Translations under genes and position numbers: made by a program
Shown: one piece after another, positions 1 through 8,900 of the stretch
Position numbering within the stretch: position 1 is the first letter of the stretch
How the letters are laid out: the number at the start of each line of letters is the position of its first letter
Assembly: GCA_021298045.1 (NCBI GenBank)
Contig: JAJTHY010000014.1
Location: forward strand, 1-10,226
Direction of reading: 5' to 3'
Length of the DNA: 10,226 nucleotides
Source: Candidatus Jidaibacter sp.
GTDB lineage: Bacteria; Pseudomonadota; Alphaproteobacteria; Rickettsiales; Midichloriaceae
Notes under the pieces: model-generated
The model's database searches: none
Seen by the model: the letters and a program-made list of their open reading frames with translations, nothing else
What the model was told of the DNA's origin: nothing

Positions 1-672
1 AAGCTTAGTGCTGGCAGATCCAATTAAAAACCCTTTTATATGATTAATAGCAGAAAGCTGCGCAATATTTTCAGCATTGACTGAACCACCATATATAATT
101 CCCATAGGGTTTACTCTATCTGCTATGATCTTAGCAACTGATTCTATCTCATCATTTGTAGGAACTTTACCAGTGCCAATCGCCCAAATTGGCTCATATG
201 CAACAATAACTTTACTCCAATCTATTTCAAAGCCAATTTCATCCAATTGCATGGATATCACTTCTTTTGTCTCTTTCGCTTTATAACTTATTATGTCTTC
301 CCCTAAACACAAAATTGGTGTTATGCCCGCTTCTAATAAATTCTTGATTTTATCATGGATTTCTTGAGCCGTTTCGTGAGCATAAATTCTACGCTCTGAA
401 TGCCCAACTATTGCATACTCACAACCCAACTCTTTTAATTGAAAAGCACTGACTCCCCCTGTAAAAGCTGATACATTCCGATTTGCACAATCTTGGGCTC
501 CAAGCTTTGCTTTACCTTTGGATATAGCTTCCTTCACTGAGAATAGATATGGATGCGAAGGGCAAATAACTAATTCGCAATCGAATGCGAGGTTAGCTAT
601 ATCACGCGCTAACGTCACACTTTCGTTAATACCAAGTGCCATCTTCCAATTTGCAATTATTAATTTCTTCAT
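1..672 (-). CDS. tpiA: Triosephosphate isomerase, 3' end outside window
   Basis: Triosephosphate isomerase (EC 5.3.1.1) interconverts dihydroxyacetone phosphate and glyceraldehyde 3-phosphate in the cytoplasm, in glycolysis and gluconeogenesis. Reading the minus strand from the ATG at 672-670 gives 224 codons of a TIM barrel with all family signatures: the N-terminal NWK motif with substrate-binding Lys10, the GHSERR motif with electrophilic His91, AYEPIWAIGTGK with catalytic base Glu160 at the start of the flexible loop, and YGGSVN near the C terminus. The frame is still open at base 1, after GSAS, so about twenty C-terminal residues are missing because of the window edge. Its ATG overlaps the holA stop as ATGA, and no strong Shine-Dalgarno is visible, which suggests translational coupling to holA. 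The identification is secure. The enzyme implies at least part of glycolysis in this organism, which argues against Rickettsia. Confidence 0.97.
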   Translation of the reverse strand, partial: MKKLIIANWKMALGINESVTLARDIANLAFDCELVICPSHPYLFSVKEAISKGKAKLGAQDCANRNVSAFTGGVSAFQLKELGCEYAIVGHSERRIYAHETAQEIHDKIKNLLEAGITPILCLGEDIISYKAKETKEVISMQLDEIGFEIDWSKVIVAYEPIWAIGTGKVPTNDEIESVAKIIADRVNPMGIIYGGSVNAENIAQLSAINHIKGFLIGSASTKL

Positions 673-1670
673 TTTTTACCAAAAGTTAAATATGTACTAA
701 TCAACATGTATTGATCAACCGGTAAGCGTTTGCATTCAAGCTCCAGTTTCACTAAATCTTGCATCATTGCAAGCACCTTTTGCTGATCCAATGCTTTACA
801 CACACGGATTAAATTATCCTTTTGCTTGAAGAATACTGGTGGAGCAAGTTTAAGTACCGCTGAATCAACACTCAAGCCAGTTTCTTTATGAGACAACACC
901 TCTAACACCCTGGACAAATAACGTTGTAAAACTCGCAATATCAACATAAAACTGGTATCAGTATTTATTGCCCTTTCCAGCACTTTAAGTATTTGGGGCT
1001 TCTGCCCTAAAGCAAAGTATACGCATAAATCATCAAGCGCAGCCTCTTGAGAATCTGAAATAACATCTTGCACATCGGAAATTGTTATTTGCTCACCAGA
1101 TTTATAAGTAATTAATTTTTCTAATTCTGATGCAATTACCAGCTTATTTGCGGGCAATACTTGCGCAAGAATAGAGATAACAGCGGAATCAAACTTAGCC
1201 CCCCTCTCCTGCAGGAATGTACGAACATATACTTCTATTTGGCGTTGGTCATCCTTATAACAAGCTATACTCAAGGCTTTTTCTGAGTTTTCTGCAAGTT
1301 TACGCAAGTTTGAAGTGGGTCTTAATTCCCCAGCTTTTAATATCAACTTGCCACTAAAGCTAGCCTTATTCAAAAACTCTAACATTTGTTTTGGTAAAGT
1401 TTGTGGGCAATTTTCAATGATTAGAATTGTGATATCACCAAAAAGAGAAACACTATTAAGCCTTGTTACAAGCATAGAAGGGTCATCTTTTATTTCTTTA
1501 AAGTCTATTTTGCTGATTTCCGACGCGGAGGTCTTAGCAAATTCTTGAGCAATTCTTGCAGCATTTATATCCGCCCCTCCTTCATCTGGGCCATAAACAA
1601 GGGCAAATAATAAGGCGCTTATGCCATTGCTCTTAATCCAAGCCTCTAATTGATTACCATTTATTTTCAT
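669..1670 (-). CDS. holA: DNA polymerase III delta subunit (clamp loader)
   Basis: This 333-residue protein matches the delta subunit of the DNA polymerase III clamp loader, which opens the beta sliding clamp so that it can be placed on primed DNA. The length is normal for the family (about 330-345). Near the N terminus, FALVYGPDEGG (GPDEGG at residues 27-32) is the degenerate P-loop expected in delta, which does not hydrolyse ATP. The N-terminal AAA+-like domain covers roughly residues 1-150, a middle lid domain follows, and the C-terminal collar domain (about 215-333) contains the helical stretch around ILRVLQRYLSRVLEVL. The ATG at 1670 is the only reasonable start: an in-frame stop lies a short way upstream, and GGAAG sits six bases before it. 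It overlaps tpiA by four bases. A five-codon open frame with a better Shine-Dalgarno precedes it (1673-1690). holA is usually recognised from overall pattern rather than strict motifs, so confidence is slightly below that for tpiA. Confidence 0.92.
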   Translation of the reverse strand: MKINGNQLEAWIKSNGISALLFALVYGPDEGGADINAARIAQEFAKTSASEISKIDFKEIKDDPSMLVTRLNSVSLFGDITILIIENCPQTLPKQMLEFLNKASFSGKLILKAGELRPTSNLRKLAENSEKALSIACYKDDQRQIEVYVRTFLQERGAKFDSAVISILAQVLPANKLVIASELEKLITYKSGEQITISDVQDVISDSQEAALDDLCVYFALGQKPQILKVLERAINTDTSFMLILRVLQRYLSRVLEVLSHKETGLSVDSAVLKLAPPVFFKQKDNLIRVCKALDQQKVLAMMQDLVKLELECKRLPVDQYMLISTYLTFGKK

Positions 1671-1672
1671 GG

Positions 1673-1690
1673 CTAACTTCCACTCAACAT
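1673..1690 (-). other. Possible five-codon leader ORF before holA
   Basis: On the minus strand, an AGGAG box two bases from an ATG opens a five-codon frame (MLSGS) whose TAG ends two bases before the holA ATG. The box is better than the GGAAG serving holA, but the two-base spacing to this ATG is too short to be ideal. It may be chance, or a coupled leader that feeds ribosomes to holA. Nothing in the peptide is informative. Confidence 0.2.
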
Positions 1691-1701
1691 AACTCCTATT
1701 C

Positions 1702-1707
1702 TATAAT
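1702..1707 (+). promoter_or_regulatory. Putative -10 box for the GTA-like gene pair
   Basis: A perfect TATAAT lies 32 bases before the ATG of the g14-like gene, in the 69-base gap between the divergent holA and GTA-like genes. At 17-base spacing the -35 position (1679-1684, TCCACT) matches the consensus at only three of six bases. In AT-rich DNA a lone TATAAT is weak evidence, but its position is right for a transcript starting near 1714. It would allow the pair to be transcribed without the rest of a GTA cluster. Confidence 0.4.
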
Positions 1708-1739
1708 TCACAAAATATCATATTAAAACTTAAACTGCG

Positions 1740-2168
1740 ATGAATAAAACAATCATTTTTTCAGCAAGAAAATGGCTAGCCACACCTTTCAAACATCAAG
1801 GGCGATTAATCGGTATAGGGTGTGACTGCCTTGGCCTAATTATGGGTGTAGCAAAAGAATGTAATCTAAAAACATTAACCGGCGAACTAATTACAAATTT
1901 AGATAGAACCAACTACCACATAATAGCAGATGGAAAAAACCTAGAGCAAATCTTAAACGTAAATTTAACCAAGCTAAATGCTTTAGAATTAGGATCATTA
2001 GTTTTAATGGAGTTTGATAGCAACCCATCGCATTTAGCGATTATCAGCGATAATGCATATGGATCTTTTAACATAATCCATGCCGATATACGCAGATCAA
2101 TGGTTGTAGAACATGTTTTAAACGAAGACTACATAAAAAGAATTAAGCAAATATACAAACTGGCATAA
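1740..2168 (+). CDS. GTA/phage-type NlpC/P60 cell-wall peptidase (g14-like)
   Basis: This 142-residue protein resembles the NlpC/P60-family 'phage cell wall peptidase' encoded as g14 of the Rhodobacter capsulatus gene transfer agent, a tail-associated enzyme thought to cut peptidoglycan peptides during DNA delivery. The sequence TPFKHQGRLIGIGCDCLGL is the family hallmark. Cys30 in DCLG is the likely nucleophile, His98 in SHLAIIS the likely catalytic histidine, and His114 in IIHAD the probable third residue. The C-terminal RRSMVVEHVL also fits the family. The length is typical and there is no signal peptide, as expected for a tail component. The ATG at 1740 has no clear Shine-Dalgarno. The stop TAA is 11 bases before the g15-like gene and overlaps that gene's ribosome binding site, so the two are one operon. 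The family assignment is strong; the role in a working particle is inferred. Confidence 0.9.
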   Translation: MNKTIIFSARKWLATPFKHQGRLIGIGCDCLGLIMGVAKECNLKTLTGELITNLDRTNYHIIADGKNLEQILNVNLTKLNALELGSLVLMEFDSNPSHLAIISDNAYGSFNIIHADIRRSMVVEHVLNEDYIKRIKQIYKLA

Positions 2169-2172
2169 GGAG
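2167..2172 (+). promoter_or_regulatory. Shine-Dalgarno of the g15-like gene
   Basis: AAGGAG overlaps the TAA stop of the g14-like gene (2166-2168) and lies seven bases before the ATG at 2180. The near-ideal site supports that start and suggests the two tail proteins are translated in a coupled way. Confidence 0.75.
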
Positions 2173-2179
2173 CAAAATC

Positions 2180-5100
2180 ATGGCATCTATTGTACTCAGC
2201 TCTATTGGAGCAGCAGCCGGCAGTGTTATTGGCGGATCTATAGGGTCAGCTGCTGGACAATTAATTGGAGCAACCGCCGGCAGATTTATCGACAACAAAC
2301 TATTTGGTAACTCCCTGGGTAGTCACTCAAGCGGTCCAAGACTTAAAGATCTCTCCATACAAACCGCATCTTATGGCGTGACAATACCAATTTTGTTTGG
2401 GGTTATCCGTACTGCAGGCAATATAATTTGGGCTAGACCTCTTAAAGAAAAAGCTTCTACTATTGTCCGCAAAGCCGGTGGTAAAGGCGCCCGTATACGG
2501 CATACTCATACCGAATATTCCTATTTTGCATCGTTTGCTGTATCTATTTGCGAAGGAGAAATAGATGAAATACTTCGCATCTACGCAGGTAATGAGCAGA
2601 TTAATTTATCCTCTTATACAATTCGCATTTACAAAGGAAGCGAAACTCAACTACCCGATCCTCTCATAGAAAGCTTTGAAGGATCTGGAAAAACACCTGC
2701 CTTTAGGGGGCAAGCTTACCTGGTATTTGAAGACTTACCGCTCGCAGAATTTGGCAATCAGCTACCCAATTTTAATTTTGAGGTGCGAAAAAAAGTTTCA
2801 TCCCAAACTGAAAATACACCAGATAAACTAATAAAATCAATTGTTATGATCCCAGGTGGGGGCGAATATGTTTATGATACTGTGACTCAGTTCAAGTCAG
2901 TTGGATCTTTAACAAAAAACAAGTGGTGCCAGCTTGGTAAATCTATAAGTCTAAACCACAATACTAATGCTGGCAAAACAAATGCTATGCTCGCGCTAGA
3001 TCAACTAAAAAACGAGCTGCCAAATATTGAGTGGGTTTCGGTCGTAATAAATTGGTTTGGCACTTCGCTTGACATAAAAGACTGCCAAGTTCTTCCAGGC
3101 GTTGAATATAGTGATCCTTCCACCCAAAACTCTCCTGATACATGGACTGTTGCCGGATTTAACCGTCAAAATGCTCATCAAATAAGTCGCACTAATAACA
3201 GGCCAAACTATGGTGGCACAATTAATGATGTCAGTATAGTAAGATTTGTCGACGAGCTAAAAGCCCGTGGATATAAAGTAGCTCTTTATCCCATGGTGTT
3301 TATGGATTTGCCGAATAAACCATGGCGCGGCGATCTAACCGGCGCCCCTGCAGATGTTGAAACTTTTTTCGCTAGATATAATAAATTCATAATTCATTAC
3401 TGCCATTTGTTGAAAGGCAAAGTAGATGCACTGATAATTGGTTCTGAATTCAAAAAGCTAACTGCAATCCAAGCCCAAGGCAATTCTTTTCCAGCAGTAC
3501 ATGAATTGGTGAAACTAGCTAAAATTTGCAGAGGTATTGTAGACCCTCAAACCATTCTAACTTATGCGGCGGATTGGAGCGAATATCATCACGCCCCTGG
3601 CGGATGGTACCATATGGACCCTCTATGGGCCAGCCAAGATTTAGATGTAATTGGCATAGATGCATATTTCCCATTATCTAATTCCCGCAATTCTATATAT
3701 GATATCAATGCAATCAAACAGGGTTGGGAATCTGGCGAGGGATATAATTTTTATTATGAAGATGAAGAGCGCACTGTAGCCAAACCGCTTGACTCCCCAT
3801 ATGCCTGGAAAAATTTGCGATGGTGGTGGGAAAATAAACATGTTAATCCAGATGGCTCTACAACTGAATGGGTGCCAAAATCTAAGAAAATATGGTTTAC
3901 TGAATATGGTTTTCCTTCGGTAGATTGCTGCACCAACGAACCGAATGTGTTTTACGACCCATGCGCTACAGTTGCAAATTATCCAAGATATTCTCAAGGA
4001 ATTGTGGATTTCAAAGCCCAAACGACCGCCATTATTGCAACCGAACTTCAATGGCAAAATTCAGACATGATTGAAAACAAATTTCTTTGGTGTTGGGATG
4101 CAAGGCCATATCCTTATTGGCCAGATCTTTCCAGAATATGGTCCGATGGTGGCTCTTGGCAAAAGGGTCATTGGGTTCAAGGAAAAATTAGCCATTCGAC
4201 ACTTGCAGGGGTTTTAGAAGAGCTAGCGGCAAAAGCTGGCATCTGCAAAGATATGGCCTCCTGCAGCATAACTCATGAAAGTATGGCCGGTCTGATATTA
4301 GACTCGCAAACTTCTATCAAAAATATTATCACCATTTTGCAGAAAGCTTACCAATTTGATACTGTAGAGAAAAATGGCAAAATATATTTTTGCCACTCCA
4401 GCATGCTCAATGCGATTGATGTTTCGTACCAAGATCTAGCAAAGGTTGACAATACACCAACGATTTCGATTAGCAGAACTCAAGAAGCAGAAATGCCATG
4501 TAAAGTTGATGTTAATTATATGGATATAAACAAAAACTATCGAATCTCCAATCGGCATGCTCAGCACATAAACACTATGAGCAAGGAGGTAATTTGCTTA
4601 GATTTACCACTTGCGCTCGATCAAGCTGGTGCAAGGCTTATTGCTGAAAATTGCATCCATAATTTTTGGTCAAGCCGCAACAGATATAGCTTTTTTCTCC
4701 CTCCTAAATACTTAGATCTAACTCCGGGTGATATTATAAATATTAGTTACAGAAACCAAATTCACTGCGTGAAAGCAATCAGCGTAAAAATTGGCAAAAA
4801 TAATTTAGTTAAAGTGGAAGGCATTGCTTATAAAGAATTTCGAAGATCATTGGACACATCCAACTTATTAACCCAAGCAGTTTCAGAATTTGTTCCTGTA
4901 AGCGAGACTGAACTTGTAATTTTGGATATTCCATATTTACCAAAATTCAATTTAGATGAAAGCTATGTTTTAATGGGTGCAATTGCCAAAACTGAAAACT
5001 GGACCGGAGCTACAGTTTTCACCTCAGGCATTAGCGGCTCAGCCTATGAGGAATTCACTTATCTGGATTCTTTAGCCACATCTGGATTTGCAATTACCAA

Positions 5101-5776
5101 ACTACCCAATCATAACCCTGCACTAATCGACTATGATAGTAAAGTGATAATAAACTTACAGCATGGTGAGTTATGCTCTGTATCCCCTTACAACATTTCA
5201 TGCGGCGCCAACCTTTGTCTCATTGGAGATGAGTTATTACAGTTTCAAAACGCAAAATTAATTGGTGAAAATCAATATGAAATAAGCACGCTATACAGAG
5301 GTTTATATTCTACAAGTGATAAGCTTGATACACACAGTGAAGGCGATCTTTTTGTTTTGATTGATGATGCATTAAAAAAGGTAACCATCCCAAGTAATAG
5401 CCCAAAACATATGTATATAAAATCAGTAACTAATAGCTTAACTCTAGGAAGCTCAACAGAAATAGAGTTTAACTATCAAAGAAATTGTTTAAGAAATTTT
5501 GCCCCAGTTGGCATATCACTTTCTGGCAATCAGCTCTCTTGGATAAGACAAAACCGTATTCACATTAATTTATTAGACTATACGGACATACCGCTAGAAG
5601 AGCGCCAAGAACAATATTTAATAAAACTGATATCGGGAACGGAAACTAAAGTTCTTAAAACCTCAACACCCAGCATTACATTAAATGATTCAGATTTAGA
5701 AGGTATTAAATCAATACAAATCTGCCAAATCAATAACTTAGGTATGGAAGGGTTTTATGGTTATCTTACAAAATAG
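2180..5776 (+). CDS. GTA/phage tail-tip host-specificity protein with TIM barrel (g15-like)
   Basis: This 1198-residue protein matches the giant tail-tip protein g15 of the Rhodobacter capsulatus GTA (called 'megatron' in structural work), which caps the tail and takes part in host contact and DNA passage. Visible regions in order are: a glycine/alanine-rich hydrophobic N terminus (about 1-43) typical of the family; a tail-hub region with the GGEYVYDT motif near 225; a TIM-barrel-like domain (GTA_TIM type, about 265-655); a phage-tail_3-like region (about 674-870); and a beta-rich C-terminal domain (about 895-1198). In the barrel, Glu423 in IGSEF and Glu575 in FTEYGFPS sit where clan GH-A glycosidases carry the acid/base and the nucleophile, so an active glycosidase is possible though not proved. 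CWDARPYPYWPD near 637-648 is a conserved family stretch. It is slightly shorter than the roughly 1,300-residue Rhodobacter protein but uninterrupted. It is the second gene of the g14-g15 pair. The preceding GTA genes g12 and g13 are absent here. Confidence 0.92.
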   Translation: MASIVLSSIGAAAGSVIGGSIGSAAGQLIGATAGRFIDNKLFGNSLGSHSSGPRLKDLSIQTASYGVTIPILFGVIRTAGNIIWARPLKEKASTIVRKAGGKGARIRHTHTEYSYFASFAVSICEGEIDEILRIYAGNEQINLSSYTIRIYKGSETQLPDPLIESFEGSGKTPAFRGQAYLVFEDLPLAEFGNQLPNFNFEVRKKVSSQTENTPDKLIKSIVMIPGGGEYVYDTVTQFKSVGSLTKNKWCQLGKSISLNHNTNAGKTNAMLALDQLKNELPNIEWVSVVINWFGTSLDIKDCQVLPGVEYSDPSTQNSPDTWTVAGFNRQNAHQISRTNNRPNYGGTINDVSIVRFVDELKARGYKVALYPMVFMDLPNKPWRGDLTGAPADVETFFARYNKFIIHYCHLLKGKVDALIIGSEFKKLTAIQAQGNSFPAVHELVKLAKICRGIVDPQTILTYAADWSEYHHAPGGWYHMDPLWASQDLDVIGIDAYFPLSNSRNSIYDINAIKQGWESGEGYNFYYEDEERTVAKPLDSPYAWKNLRWWWENKHVNPDGSTTEWVPKSKKIWFTEYGFPSVDCCTNEPNVFYDPCATVANYPRYSQGIVDFKAQTTAIIATELQWQNSDMIENKFLWCWDARPYPYWPDLSRIWSDGGSWQKGHWVQGKISHSTLAGVLEELAAKAGICKDMASCSITHESMAGLILDSQTSIKNIITILQKAYQFDTVEKNGKIYFCHSSMLNAIDVSYQDLAKVDNTPTISISRTQEAEMPCKVDVNYMDINKNYRISNRHAQHINTMSKEVICLDLPLALDQAGARLIAENCIHNFWSSRNRYSFFLPPKYLDLTPGDIINISYRNQIHCVKAISVKIGKNNLVKVEGIAYKEFRRSLDTSNLLTQAVSEFVPVSETELVILDIPYLPKFNLDESYVLMGAIAKTENWTGATVFTSGISGSAYEEFTYLDSLATSGFAITKLPNHNPALIDYDSKVIINLQHGELCSVSPYNISCGANLCLIGDELLQFQNAKLIGENQYEISTLYRGLYSTSDKLDTHSEGDLFVLIDDALKKVTIPSNSPKHMYIKSVTNSLTLGSSTEIEFNYQRNCLRNFAPVGISLSGNQLSWIRQNRIHINLLDYTDIPLEERQEQYLIKLISGTETKVLKTSTPSITLNDSDLEGIKSIQICQINNLGMEGFYGYLTK

Positions 5777-5864
5777 TATAGAACATCCCACCTCCCTTTT
5801 AGTGCAGGTATTTATGCATAATTTTTAATTTTAAATTATTAATATTTCCTTAACCTTTAAATTG

Positions 5865-5870
5865 TATAAT
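5865..5870 (+). promoter_or_regulatory. Putative -10 box for the ankyrin gene
   Basis: A perfect TATAAT stands 37 bases before the ATG of the ankyrin gene, in a 131-base gap that is strongly AT-rich. No convincing -35 hexamer is found at 15-18 bases. The gap shows no GC-rich hairpin followed by a T run, so I cannot place a terminator for the upstream GTA-like pair, and read-through remains possible. Confidence 0.4.
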
Positions 5871-5907
5871 AAAAGAGATATAAGCAATTCTATTAAGTAA
5901 AGCAATT

Positions 5908-8900
5908 ATGAAAGTCAATTTAGAAAAATTAAAAGAGGACTTTATAGAACAAAAATTTGAGATCAACCCAGAGCTTAAAACTAAAATTCTCTCAGATTTT
6001 TATCAGGAACATAATTGCGCATCCCAACCAGTATACCTATCAATAAAAAAGCCAGAGCCTTCGCAAGAACTCACTGAGGGAGAATTGGCAGAACTAGAAG
6101 CGGATAATAAAGAAAATAAAGAGCAGACCATTAACCAGATGAAAGCTATTTGCGCAAAGATGCAAGAATTTGGCTTTACTAAATTCCCTAATCTTATGGG
6201 TAAGTTTATAAGTAACACAGGCGATAATGAATATGTTTTAAACCAAATTAAAGATACTGTAGAATCAATTTTCTTTGTTGTTTTAAGCAAATCTGGTAAT
6301 GACCAAAAAAAGCTTGCTATTAAATATAAAAATAAGGATTTTATATGCGGACCTGGCACATTAACTAATTTGCAAAAGATTTTGCAGGAAATTACCCTGG
6401 GTGAGCAAGGCATTGAATCATATTTAGCTTTACAAAAAAGGCAAATAGTTGAGCAAATTATTATAGAAATGATTAAGAACAATCAATTTCAAACTAATAT
6501 TATTAGTAGAGAATGGGCTGGGCAAGAGGTACATAATATTACATCAATGGTTAATTTAATTGCCGATGAGTTTGGATTGCAAAAAAAGACCAAAGATGAA
6601 GACCAATTCATGTTTGGCTTTAAAGAAATAAGTGATGATATGAGTGAATATGACCTTAGGGCTGTGCAAAAATTTAATTCGGATTTAATGCAAGATATAG
6701 AAAAACTTACTGCAAAGTTAAATCAAGAGCTTCAAAATCCTGAAGTTTTCGATAGTTTGCTTAGCATGATAGTTGAGTCAATGATCACTAATCTCCCATT
6801 TTTTGGCGAAGATTTTAACAAAATAACGCAAGATCGAAATGCAATTCAACAGCAAGTCTTGGAAGTATTTGAAAACTTGGGTCTAGAGAAAACCTCATTC
6901 TTGAAAGATAACTTTCACCATCAAGCGATTATAAAAGTGACAGATTATGAGTCTCAAAATTACAAACGCAATGCCTTTGAAACCCTAAAAACTGCTGCCA
7001 TTATTTATCTCAATGAAAAAGAAGTAATTCAAGCGGAAGATATAGATTTACTTAAACGTAAAATAGAATTGGAAAATGAGCTTGATGCAGATGGCAATCA
7101 AGAAGTAAGCTTGGAGACTTTACAAAAATTTGAAACGCTAGGGCAATTAAAGCCCACCGTTCAGGGTTTAATAGAGAACAATCTAAAAGTTCAAAAAGAA
7201 GGCACCGATTCAATCATGGCAATTGAATATGCGCTTTCCAATAATATATTTAATCACGAAGAGATACTAGATCTTTTGATGAAAAGGGATTTAGAAGAAG
7301 ATGAATTTAAAGTTATATCTCAGTGGGCACAAGAAGAAAAAATATCATTAGGGGAACGTAAGGAGTTCTTCTTGATAAACGCAATCCATTTCGGTGATAC
7401 TGTATTAATAAGTAAACTCATAGAGTTAGGTGTAAACGTAAACTCCCCTCTCACAAATGGTAAGTTGCCAATTTCAATAGCTGTTGAGGCTAACAATGAA
7501 GCTGCTTTAGACTCGCTAATAAAGAATGGAGTTGATGTTAATAAACCACTTCCAAATGGCAAAACATTGCTTTTTGAGGCTGTAAACTCTAAAAATCTTG
7601 CAGCTATAGAATTACTAGTTAAAAAAGGGGCAGATGTTCATCAGAAGTTCACAAACGATGAAACGGTATTATTCGAAGCAATAAGACAAGAATCTCTAGA
7701 AGCGGTTGAAATACTTGTTAAAAATGGCGCAGACGTTAATGCTAAGAATAATTTGGATCCTAACTCTTATTCCAATACGCCTTTAGAAAAAGTGCTTTAT
7801 AAACTTAAAGTAGCTGAACGGGAAAATCAGCAAGAATCTGCAGCCCGTAATCTTAAAATTACAGAGTTTCTTCTGGCAAATAAAGCTGATTATAAATCTA
7901 ACCGTATTGCTAATAAAATTATGGAATTAGGTATTAAGACAATATCCGAAATATTAAAGCAAATTAATGATCCTATTTATTTTCTGGGTTTTATAACTGA
8001 TCCTAAAAATTACAATAATTATTTCAAAGATAATTCCTTGGCTGTTCAACTGATTTTGCAGCAGGCTGAAGAATATGAGAGATCATTAGCTGAAGGTAAC
8101 GAAGAGCTTAAAACTTTAAAGGATTTAAAAAATTTAGCTTTAGAGAAGCAATTTTTTTATGCTGTTGAAAAAAATAATTTAGAGCTTATTAAAAGGTTAT
8201 TTAAAGACGGTGTTGATATAAATTGCAAAAGGTATTTCGGCGAAACACCTTTAATAGCTTTAATGTCAAATTTTAACGAAAAAATTTTTGAGTTTTTATT
8301 AAAAAACGGTGCAGATATCAATGCTAAAACCCATGATGGAAAAACTGTTTTTCATAAGGCATTAGAATGGTGCAAACCAGAAATTTTGGACAAAATATTA
8401 GCCAAAAACCCTGAGATTGACTTGCAAGGATTTGTAAGGCACAGATCAATTTTAGAGTATGCTCTAAAATATGGAAAGTATGAAATAGCGAAGTCTTTAT
8501 TAAGTCAGGGAGCTAATATATTGGGTGAGGAAAAAGGAGCAGATTATTCGCTTTTATATGCAATCGAACAAGGCTATATAGATATTGTTGCAGAACTACT
8601 CGATAAAGGAGCTAATGTTAACTCCCTTTACGGCATAGAGATATTATTAGGAGCTATTTCTAATGACTATAAGAATTCAGCTTTGTATAGAGCTTTAGCG
8701 TTATCTTCAGGATTCTATAATAAAGAAAGTAAAGGGAATTATGCAAATCGAGATACATACAAAAAAATAGCTCGGCTATTATTGGAAAAAGGAGCTGATA
8801 TAAATAACAATATTGGTAAATATTCAGGGAATACTTTAGCTGCAGCTTGTGCAACAAAAGATGAGATGATAATTGATGCAGTATTAGCTAACCTCGATTA

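Noticed and set aside
77..700. Plus-strand open frames of 60-69 codons
   Set aside because: They lie antisense to tpiA and the end of holA, which carry clear family motifs; the translated products show no domain.
1315..1548. Plus-strand 77-codon open frame
   Set aside because: It is entirely antisense within holA and has no recognisable features.
3674..4057. Minus-strand 127-codon open frame
   Set aside because: It is antisense to the TIM-barrel domain of the g15-like gene; its Cys/Trp/Phe-rich composition is typical of a shadow frame.
5826..5838. A/T-only palindrome (TAATTT-T-AAATTA) after the g15-like gene
   Set aside because: It has no GC pairs and no loop, so it is unlikely to be a terminator; such palindromes arise easily in AT-rich DNA.
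6003..6482. Minus-strand 159-codon open frame with hydrophobic stretches
   Set aside because: It is antisense to the ankyrin gene; hydrophobicity is expected opposite Lys/Glu-rich coding sequence, and no ribosome binding site supports it.
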